Origin: Tatumella sp. JGM118
Lineage (GTDB): Bacteria; Pseudomonadota; Gammaproteobacteria; Enterobacterales; Enterobacteriaceae
Direction of reading: 5' to 3'
Assembly: GCF_018257515.1 (NCBI RefSeq)
Contig: NZ_JAERJR010000020.1
Coordinates: forward strand, 1 to 52,312
Length of the DNA stretch: 52,312 bases
Shown one piece after another: positions 46,278 to 52,312 of the stretch. The translations under genes and the position numbers were made by a program. How positions within the stretch are numbered: the stretch's first letter is position 1; each line of letters starts with the position of its first letter. Under the pieces are notes generated by a model. The model worked only from the letters and a program-made list of their open reading frames with translations, did no database searches and was not told the DNA's origin.

Positions 46278-47426
46278 ATGTATGCATTAGTGAACGGCCG
46301 GATTTATACCGGATTTCAGGTACTGGACAACCATGCCCTGGTGGTGAGCAACGGACGGATTGAACAGATCTGCCCGGCTGATGCCCTGCCCGATCATATC
46401 CCGCAAACCGATGTGGCGGGCGCGAATATTTCAGCCGGCTTTATCGATTTGCAACTGAATGGTTGCGGGGGAGTGCAGTTCAATGATCAGCTGTCGGCCC
46501 TGAGCCTCAGCACACTGGAAACGATGCAACGGGCAAATGAAAAATCCGGGTGTACCAGTTTTTTACCGACGCTTATCACCAGCAGCGATGAGATGATATT
46601 CAAAGCCGTCGACACCCTGAGAGAGTGGCTGTCACACCATCAGCATCAGGCCCTGGGGCTGCATATTGAAGGCCCCTGGCTCAATCCGGTGAAGAAAGGC
46701 ACCCATGACGCCGCGCTGGTTCGCCCCTGTTCAGCCTCATTGCTGAAGTTTATCTGTGATAATGCCGACGTTATCTCACAGGTGACCCTGGCCCCGGAAA
46801 AAGTCAGTGCCGAAGATATTCAGGCATTATGTGAGGCCGGGATTGTCGTCTCTGCCGGCCATTCGGATGCCACCTATGACGAGGCGATGGCCGGTTTCAA
46901 CGCGGGCATCAGCAGTGCAACCCATCTCTATAATGCCATGCCGGCGTTTTCCGGCCGCGGCCCCGGGCTTATCGGGGCAATTTTCGACTCACCGGAAATC
47001 TGGTGCGGGGTGATAGCCGATGGCCTGCATGTGCATTATGCCAATATCCGTAATGCGAAAAAAATAAAAGGCGAAAAACTGATTCTGGTGACGGATGCCA
47101 CCGCACCGGCGGGGGCAGAGATCGAACAGTTCATTTTTGCCGGTAAAACAATATACTATCGTGACGGCTTATGTGTGGATGAAAACGGCACCCTGAGTGG
47201 GTCATCACTGACCATGATCGAAGCTGTGCGCAACAGTGTTGAGCACCTCGGGATTTCACTGGAGGAAACCCTGCGTATGGCAACACTCTATCCCGCCAGA
47301 GCGATAGGCGTCGAAAAGCAACTGGGATCACTGCAGCGAGGTAAAGTCGCTAATCTGACGGTTTTCACGCGTGACTTTAACATATTAAAAACTTACGTTA
47401 ATGGTAACGAGGTTTTCAGCGGGTAA
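46278..47426 (+). CDS. nagA: N-acetylglucosamine-6-phosphate deacetylase (NagA)
   Basis: 382 aa, the E. coli length. Removes acetate from GlcNAc-6-P to give GlcN-6-P for NagB. Amidohydrolase barrel with zinc ligands in [24 protein letters not shown] and [10 protein letters not shown], and the catalytic Asp in [11 protein letters not shown]. 58 bp after nagB, 7 bp before nagC. Confidence 0.98.
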   Translation: MYALVNGRIYTGFQVLDNHALVVSNGRIEQICPADALPDHIPQTDVAGANISAGFIDLQLNGCGGVQFNDQLSALSLSTLETMQRANEKSGCTSFLPTLITSSDEMIFKAVDTLREWLSHHQHQALGLHIEGPWLNPVKKGTHDAALVRPCSASLLKFICDNADVISQVTLAPEKVSAEDIQALCEAGIVVSAGHSDATYDEAMAGFNAGISSATHLYNAMPAFSGRGPGLIGAIFDSPEIWCGVIADGLHVHYANIRNAKKIKGEKLILVTDATAPAGAEIEQFIFAGKTIYYRDGLCVDENGTLSGSSLTMIEAVRNSVEHLGISLEETLRMATLYPARAIGVEKQLGSLQRGKVANLTVFTRDFNILKTYVNGNEVFSG

Positions 47427-47433
47427 GCATTAA

Positions 47434-48654
47434 ATGGGCACGGGCAGACAGACGCAAATTGGCAATATTGATCTGGTAAAACAGTTAAACAGCGCGGCGG
47501 TTTACCGCCTGATCGATCAGGAGGGACCCATTTCCCGCATACAGATTGCGGAAATCAGTCAGCTTGCGCCTGCCAGTGTCACTAAAATCACCCGGCAACT
47601 GATTGAGCGCGGCCTGATCAAAGAAGTTGAACAACAGGCTTCCACCGGCGGACGCCGCGCCATCTCGATCGTGACCGAGAATCACGGTTTCCATACCATC
47701 GCTATCCGTCTTGGGCGCAAAGATACCACGCTGGCATTGTTCGACCTGGGCGGGACCCTGCTGACCGAAAAACATTACCCCATCCCCGATGACAGCGTTC
47801 CGGCGCTGGAACAGGCCCTGTTTGCTGTGACAGAGACCTTTATTGCCGAATGTGCGCCGGTTTTACAGGAACTGATTGCCATCTCTGTCATTTTACCCGG
47901 GCTGGTGGATCCGGTGCAGGGTATCGTCCGTTTTATGCCACACCTCGGTGATACCGCCTGGCCGCTGGTCAGAAACCTGAAGGCGCGTTTTAATACCGCC
48001 TGTTTTGTCGGCCATGATATCCGCAGCCTGGCCCTGGCTGAGCACTATTTTGGTGCAAGCCGCGACTGTGCGGACTCTGTTCTGGTGCGTATTCATCGCG
48101 GCACCGGGGCCGGGATCATCGTCAATGGCAGTATCTTCCTTGGCAGTAACGGTAACGTAGGTGAAATCGGCCACGTACAGGTGGATCCATTAGGGGACCG
48201 CTGTTATTGCGGTAATTTCGGTTGCCTGGAAACGATAGCGTCCAACACCGCTATCATTCAGCGGGCAAAATCGTTACTGGCACAAGGCTATCAGAGTGAA
48301 TTAACCGCCAGTACGTGCACGATAACGGAGATCTGTACTGCCGCGAACCAGAGCGACCTGCTGGCACAGCATCTGATAAAAGACGTCGGCTACCATCTGG
48401 GTAAAGCGCTGGCGATGATGATCAACTTATTTAATCCGCAAAAAATAGTGCTGGCCGGTGAAATAACCGCAGCAGAAAACATCCTGTTTCCGGTCATCCA
48501 GCGCTGTATCGATACGCAGGTATTAAATGATTTTCGCCGTAATTTACCTGTTGTACGATCACAACTGGACAATCGTTCCGCCATCGGTGCTTTTGCGCTG
48601 GCTAAACGCGCAATGCTGAACGGCCTTTTACTTCAGCACCTGCTGGGCGAGTGA
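47434..48654 (+). CDS. nagC: N-acetylglucosamine repressor (NagC, ROK family)
   Basis: 406 aa, the E. coli length. Represses nag and chitin-sugar genes until GlcNAc-6-P binds. N-terminal helix-turn-helix (ISRIQIAEISQLAPASVTK), ROK effector domain with VRIHRGTGAGIIVNG and NVGEIGHVQVDPLG, and the zinc motif CYCGNFGCLE. Shine-Dalgarno is weak, so translation may be low or coupled to nagA 7 bp upstream. Confidence 0.97.
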   Translation: MGTGRQTQIGNIDLVKQLNSAAVYRLIDQEGPISRIQIAEISQLAPASVTKITRQLIERGLIKEVEQQASTGGRRAISIVTENHGFHTIAIRLGRKDTTLALFDLGGTLLTEKHYPIPDDSVPALEQALFAVTETFIAECAPVLQELIAISVILPGLVDPVQGIVRFMPHLGDTAWPLVRNLKARFNTACFVGHDIRSLALAEHYFGASRDCADSVLVRIHRGTGAGIIVNGSIFLGSNGNVGEIGHVQVDPLGDRCYCGNFGCLETIASNTAIIQRAKSLLAQGYQSELTASTCTITEICTAANQSDLLAQHLIKDVGYHLGKALAMMINLFNPQKIVLAGEITAAENILFPVIQRCIDTQVLNDFRRNLPVVRSQLDNRSAIGAFALAKRAMLNGLLLQHLLGE

Positions 48655-48688
48655 CCCGATTTTATTTTCATTGACCCGGACTGACCTG

Positions 48689-49441
48689 ATGACCCTTAAA
48701 AATGTAATCTGCGATATTGATGGGGTATTGATGCACGATAATACCCCTGTCAAAGGTGCCAAAGAGTTTTTACATGGCCTGCTGGAAAAAGACGTACCGC
48801 TGGTGGTCCTGACCAACTATCCGTCCCAGACAGAGCAGGACCTGGCCAACCGCTTTTCGTCCGCTGGCATTACCCTGCCGGATTCGGTCTTTTATACCTC
48901 CGCCATGGCAACAGCCGATTTCCTGCGCCGGCAGGAAGGCAAGAAAGCCTATGTGATTGGCGAAGGTGCGCTGATCCATGAACTTTATAAAGCCGGTTTC
49001 ACCATTACCGATATTAATCCTGACTTTGTTATCGTCGGGGAGACCCGCTCGTTCAACTGGGAGATGATGCATAAAGCGGCATTCTTTGTGGCTAACGGGG
49101 CCCGTTTTATCGCGACCAACCCGGACTCTCACGCCCGTGGCTATGTCCCGGCCTGCGGGGCTTTGTGTGCCGGCATTGAGAAGATCACCTCCCGGCGCCC
49201 GTTTGTGGTCGGCAAGCCAAGCCCTTACATTATGCGGGCGGCGCTGAATAAGATGCATGCCCATTCCGAGGAAACGGTCATCATCGGTGATAACCTGCGC
49301 ACCGATATCCTGGCAGGCTTCCAGGCCGGGCTGAAAACCATCCTGGTACTCTCCGGCGTTTCCAGTGCCGATGATGTCGATGTAATGCCTTTCCGGCCTG
49401 ACTGGATTTATCCGTCTGTCGCCGATATCGATCTCTTCTGA
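48689..49441 (+). CDS. nagD: Ribonucleotide monophosphatase NagD (UmpH)
   Basis: 250 aa from MTLKNVICDIDGVLMHDN, the E. coli length. HAD superfamily, type IIA cap; dephosphorylates UMP, GMP and similar nucleotides. Motif I DIDGVL, motif II VLTNYPSQ, motif III Lys in VGKPSPYIMR, motif IV IGDNLRTDILAG. A TTG six codons upstream is in frame but unlikely. Last gene of nagBACD, 34 bp after nagC. Confidence 0.97.
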   Translation: MTLKNVICDIDGVLMHDNTPVKGAKEFLHGLLEKDVPLVVLTNYPSQTEQDLANRFSSAGITLPDSVFYTSAMATADFLRRQEGKKAYVIGEGALIHELYKAGFTITDINPDFVIVGETRSFNWEMMHKAAFFVANGARFIATNPDSHARGYVPACGALCAGIEKITSRRPFVVGKPSPYIMRAALNKMHAHSEETVIIGDNLRTDILAGFQAGLKTILVLSGVSSADDVDVMPFRPDWIYPSVADIDLF

Positions 49442-49794
49442 CTCCGATCTTTTTCTGATGTTTCCGCCCGGCAGTGACGGGCAGAGGTGACTCACCCTGC
49501 CCCTTGCTGCTGCGGTGATCTGATGATTTCAGCCCGCCTTTTACCGTCTGCCGGAATGTCTTAAAAATAACCGGAAATGCAAATTCATTGGATATCATCT
49601 AAAATAATGCCTGTTTTTTTAGATGATATTTAATATCTGAGCCTCAGGATCAACTATTTCCCCTTCAGGTACTAAATGACTTGCCAACAGGATGTGAAAT
49701 AGCGCATTTTCTTATACATCGCGCCGGAACAGGCTGCACTCAGATAATAAGTTTGTGTCAATAACATTACCGTATATGGACTTAGGAGTAGATT
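49442..49794. promoter_or_regulatory. nagD-asnB intergenic region with a 13-bp inverted repeat
   Basis: 353 bp with no gene, presumably the asnB promoter. ATATCATCTAAAA (49592-49604) and TTTTAGATGATAT (49617-49629) form a perfect 13-bp dyad with a 12-bp spacer, about 165 bp ahead of asnB. No terminator typical of the nag operon end was found. Confidence 0.6.
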
Positions 49795-51459
49795 ATGTGT
49801 TCGATTTTTGGTGTTCTGGATCTGAAAACAGATCCCGTTGAATTGCGTAAGAAAGCGCTGGAATTATCCCGTCTGATGCGTCACCGTGGTCCGGACTGGT
49901 CCGGAGTTTACGCCGACGATCATGCGATCCTGGCACACGAACGCTTATCAATTGTCGACGTCAATAACGGAGCACAGCCGCTGTACAATGCCGACAAAAC
50001 TCACGTACTGGCGGTCAACGGTGAAATCTATAACCACCAGCAACTGCGCGAAGAATTAAGCGATCGTTACGCGTTCCAGACCGGTTCTGACTGTGAAGTG
50101 ATCCTTGCGCTTTATCAGGAAAAAGGCGTGGATTTCCTGGATGACCTGCAGGGGATGTTTGCTTTTATTCTCTACGATAAAGAGAAGAACAGCTGGCTGA
50201 TTGGCCGTGACCATATCGGGATTATTCCTTTATATATCGGTTATGACGAACACGGTAACCTGTTTGCCGCCTCAGAGATGAAAGCACTGGTGCCGGTCTG
50301 CCGTACCATCAGCGAATTCCCGCCGGGCAGCTATATGTCCAGCCTCGACGGTGAAATCCGTCAGTATTACCAGCGCGACTGGATGGAATATGACAATGTT
50401 GCCGCTAACGTCACCGACGCCACAGCCCTGAAAGATGCGCTGGAAGAGTCCGTGAAAAGCCACCTGATGTCAGATGTCCCTTACGGGGTTCTGCTCTCCG
50501 GCGGTCTGGATTCCTCCATTATCTCGGCAATCACTAAACGTTTTGCCGCGAAACGGATTGAAGATAAAGATAAAAGTGATGCCTGGTGGCCACAGCTGCA
50601 CTCCTTTGCGGTCGGCCTGAAAGGTGCGCCGGACCTGAAAGCCGCAAAAGAAGTGGCTGACGCGCTCGGCACCGTGCACCACGAAATTAACTTTACGGTT
50701 CAGGAAGGTCTGGATGCTATCCGCGATGTGATTTATCACATCGAAACCTATGATGTCACCACTATCCGTGCCTCGACCCCGATGTATCTGATGTCCCGTA
50801 AAATTAAAGCGATGGGCATTAAAATGGTGCTGTCAGGCGAAGGCGCTGACGAAGTCTTTGGCGGATACCTGTATTTCCATAAAGCGCCAAACGCGAAAGA
50901 ATTCCATGAAGAAAACGTGCGTAAGCTCGCCGCACTGCATATGTATGACTGCGCAAGGGCCAACAAAGCCATGTCAGCCTGGGGTGTGGAAGCACGCGTA
51001 CCCTTCCTGGACAAAAAGTTCCTGGATGTAGCGATGCGTATCAACCCGGAAGATAAAATGTGTGGCAGCAACGGTAAAATGGAAAAACACATCCTGCGTG
51101 AATGTTTCTCCTCTTACCTGCCTCACAGCGTTGCATGGCGTCAGAAAGAACAGTTCTCTGACGGCGTCGGTTACAGCTGGATCGATAGTCTGAAAGAAGT
51201 GGCGGCGGCTCAGGTCACCGATCAGCAACTGGAAATGGCGCACTTCCGTTTCCCGCACAATACGCCGACCTCGAAAGAAGCGTATCTGTACCGTGAGATC
51301 TTTGAAGAGTTGTTCCCGGTACCGACCGCTGCCGAATGCGTTCCCGGTGGCCCGTCTGTTGCCTGTTCTTCAGCAAAAGCCATTGAATGGGATGAAGCTT
51401 TCAAAAGTATGGATGACCCGTCAGGCCGTGCCGTAGGCGTCCATCAGTCTGCCTATTAA
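49795..51459 (+). CDS. asnB: Asparagine synthetase B, glutamine-hydrolysing (AsnB)
   Basis: 554 aa, the E. coli length. N-terminal class II amidotransferase domain with the nucleophile Cys2 (MCSIFGVLD), MRHRGPDWSGVY and ERLSIVD; C-terminal synthetase domain with ATP loop LLSGGLDSSI and SGEGADEVFGGYLYF. Makes asparagine from aspartate and glutamine. AGGAG is eight bases ahead of the ATG. Position after nagD as in E. coli. Confidence 0.98.
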   Translation: MCSIFGVLDLKTDPVELRKKALELSRLMRHRGPDWSGVYADDHAILAHERLSIVDVNNGAQPLYNADKTHVLAVNGEIYNHQQLREELSDRYAFQTGSDCEVILALYQEKGVDFLDDLQGMFAFILYDKEKNSWLIGRDHIGIIPLYIGYDEHGNLFAASEMKALVPVCRTISEFPPGSYMSSLDGEIRQYYQRDWMEYDNVAANVTDATALKDALEESVKSHLMSDVPYGVLLSGGLDSSIISAITKRFAAKRIEDKDKSDAWWPQLHSFAVGLKGAPDLKAAKEVADALGTVHHEINFTVQEGLDAIRDVIYHIETYDVTTIRASTPMYLMSRKIKAMGIKMVLSGEGADEVFGGYLYFHKAPNAKEFHEENVRKLAALHMYDCARANKAMSAWGVEARVPFLDKKFLDVAMRINPEDKMCGSNGKMEKHILRECFSSYLPHSVAWRQKEQFSDGVGYSWIDSLKEVAAAQVTDQQLEMAHFRFPHNTPTSKEAYLYREIFEELFPVPTAAECVPGGPSVACSSAKAIEWDEAFKSMDDPSGRAVGVHQSAY

Positions 51460-51478
51460 GTTAGTCCTCGTCCCCCTG

Positions 51479-51510
51479 AAAAAAGACCGTTAATAAACGG
51501 TCTTTTTTTT
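51479..51510 (+). terminator. Rho-independent terminator after asnB
   Basis: AAAAAGACCGTT-AATA-AACGGTCTTTTT, a 12-bp stem with a long T-run, 20 bp past asnB. The A-run on the other arm makes it potentially bidirectional. Confidence 0.92.
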
Positions 51511-51721
51511 ATTCGTGCATGTGTTTTTTTGCACTGTTCAGTGCTGCACGCTCTCCGTTGACTGGCTGCAACATATTGAATCATGGTGACGTTCCGGCCC
51601 GTACTGCTGTGCCGCCGGCCCTGATTGCATAAAGCGGCACCACAAAACGAACAACTATTAACCATAATGGTTATTCACCAGACAAACGGCCCTTTTACGG
51701 CAAAAAACGTCAAAAAATTTG

Positions 51722-51750
51722 TTGACGATCAGGGGCCAACTCCGCATAAT
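51722..51750 (+). promoter_or_regulatory. Sigma-70 promoter of the tRNA-Met/tRNA-Gln unit
   Basis: TTGACG, a 17-bp spacer, then CATAAT, followed by a GC-rich discriminator GCGCCCC, typical of stringently controlled stable-RNA promoters. It lies 40 bp ahead of the tRNA-Met gene. Confidence 0.8.
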
Positions 51751-51790
51751 GCGCCCCGCAACGCCGTTGAAGGTCACGCGAAAAAAACAT

Positions 51791-51867
51791 GGCTACGTAG
51801 CTCAGTTGGTTAGAGCACATCACTCATAATGATGGGGTCACAGGTTCGAATCCCGTCGTAGCCACCA
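51791..51867 (+). tRNA. tRNA-Met (CAT), elongator type
   Basis: 77 nt with CCA encoded. Identical, as far as I recall, to E. coli metT: GGCTACGTAGCTCAG start, anticodon loop CTCATAA, acceptor GGCTACG/CGTAGCC. The fully paired first acceptor pair marks it as elongator rather than initiator. Confidence 0.96.
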
Positions 51868-51874
51868 AACAAAT

Positions 51875-51949
51875 TGGGGTGTCGCCAAGCGGTAAGGCAC
51901 TGGTTTCTGATACCAGCATTCCGGGGTTCGAATCCCTGCACCCCAGCCA
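51875..51949 (+). tRNA. tRNA-Gln (CTG)
   Basis: 75 nt with encoded CCA. Anticodon stem CTGGT/ACCAG around loop TTCTGAT, giving anticodon CTG. Acceptor TGGGGTG/CACCCCA. Seven bases after tRNA-Met and in the same transcript; E. coli has a larger Met/Leu/Gln array here. Confidence 0.96.
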
Positions 51950-51955
51950 ATTTTG

Positions 51956-51983
51956 AAAGCTCACTTCGGTGGGCTTTTTTCTT
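51956..51983 (+). terminator. Rho-independent terminator after tRNA-Gln
   Basis: AAAGCTCAC-TTCG-GTGGGCTTT followed by T-rich sequence; a stable TTCG tetraloop hairpin that ends the tRNA transcript. Confidence 0.9.
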
Positions 51984-51988
51984 TTCTG

Positions 51989-52312
51989 TGACCCGTCCTG
52001 AATAGTGTTGACACGTTCCAGACTTAAATCCGGAGAACGTGATGATGACTGAGTTCAAACGCACCCAACGCGATTATCCTCTATCCTTTAAAATAGCCGT
52101 CGTTGAGCAGGTCGAAAAAGGCGAGATGACCTATAAACAGGCCCAGCAGCGATATGGCATTCAGGGGCGCTCCACCGTACTTGTCTGGCTGCGCAAATAT
52201 GGCCTGCTTGACTGGAGACCCGGACTTCCTGACCAGGTGAAGAGGAAACTGCCTATGGCTCAGACAACTATCCCGCTTACACCCGAGCAAAGAATCAGGG
52301 AACTTGAAGAAC
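51989..52312 (+). mobile_element. IS3-family insertion sequence, left end (runs off the window)
   Basis: From about 51989 the sequence TGACCCGTCCTGAATAGTGT looks like the left terminal end of an IS3-family element, followed within 55 bp by a transposase orfA. The right end, orfB and the target duplication lie outside the window, so the boundary is an estimate. Confidence 0.7.
52042..52312 (+). CDS. IS3-family transposase OrfA, N-terminal part
   Basis: At least 90 aa, cut by the window edge. Starts MMTEFKRTQRDYPLSFK with GGAGAA ahead. Contains the helix-turn-helix typical of IS3 OrfA (FKIAVVEQVEKGEMTYKQA, GRSTVLVWLRKYG), and a Leu/Glu-rich region is beginning at the edge (TPEQRIRELEE). OrfA binds the IS ends; in IS3 elements a programmed frameshift joins it to the DDE-containing OrfB, not visible here. 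Confidence 0.88.
   Translation, partial: MMTEFKRTQRDYPLSFKIAVVEQVEKGEMTYKQAQQRYGIQGRSTVLVWLRKYGLLDWRPGLPDQVKRKLPMAQTTIPLTPEQRIRELEE

Larger units (their letters stand above)
51460..51790. other. asnB-tRNA intergenic region
   Basis: 331 bp. It holds the asnB terminator (51479-51510), a 15-bp perfect palindrome TAACCAT-A-ATGGTTA at 51659-51673, and the tRNA promoter at 51722-51750. No convincing coding frame. Confidence 0.6.

Noticed and set aside
52081-52290. 69-codon minus-strand frame at the right edge
   Set aside because: It is antisense to the IS3 orfA, whose helix-turn-helix sequence is clear on the plus strand.

Overview
This window is chromosomal DNA of a gammaproteobacterium of the order Enterobacterales. 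The gene order and protein lengths follow the Escherichia coli asnB-nag-glnS-fur-seqA-pgm and phr-pxp-gltA-sdh-suc-cyd-tol-tRNA(Lys) segments closely. Kdp, potE, nei, chiQ, mngAB and other genes found there in E. coli are absent, and other genes sit at some of those junctions. A family such as Erwiniaceae (Erwinia/Pantoea/Tatumella-like) is my best guess. That is an inference from protein style and gene content, and no species can be named from the sequence alone.

Layout, left to right. (1) Two tRNA-Lys genes (the first lacks its last base at the window edge), then the Tol-Pal envelope operon read leftwards: ybgC-tolQ-tolR-tolA-tolB-pal-cpoB. (2) The cytochrome bd-I oxidase operon cydA-cydB-cydX-ybgE, with a strong terminator. 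(3) A 0.7 kb gap, then the TCA-cycle cluster read leftwards, sdhCDAB-sucABCD, and divergent from it gltA (citrate synthase). (4) A shikimate-dehydrogenase-like gene and the 5-oxoprolinase genes pxpB-pxpC-pxpA, then ybgI and phrB (DNA photolyase) with a DUF1722 gene in front of it. A 35-bp palindromic site lies at that DUF1722 start. (5) pgm and seqA leftwards, then ybfF, ybfE, fldA and fur rightwards. (6) A two-gene polyol/sugar cassette (D-arabinitol-dehydrogenase-like enzyme plus a SemiSWEET-type transporter, overlapping by 4 bp). (7) A chitin-sugar block: secreted GH20 chitobiase (chb), chitoporin (chiP), glnS, the GlcNAc PTS transporter nagE and the divergent nagB-nagA-nagC-nagD operon, with three NagC-like operators visible. 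(8) asnB, tRNA-Met, tRNA-Gln and the left part of an IS3-family insertion sequence that runs off the window.

How the genes work together: gltA, sdh and suc form half of the TCA cycle feeding quinol to cydABX. tolQRAB-pal-cpoB couple the proton-motive force to outer-membrane constriction. chiP lets chitooligosaccharides into the periplasm, chb cuts them to GlcNAc, nagE imports and phosphorylates GlcNAc, and nagA/nagB convert it to fructose-6-phosphate under NagC control.

Most of the window is conserved core genome. The parts that look least ordinary are the dehydrogenase-SemiSWEET pair, the palindrome and unfamiliar N-terminus at the photolyase operon, the two-tier repeat of tolA, an unexplained 13-bp inverted repeat before asnB, and a duplicated 55-bp intergenic element upstream of pxpB.
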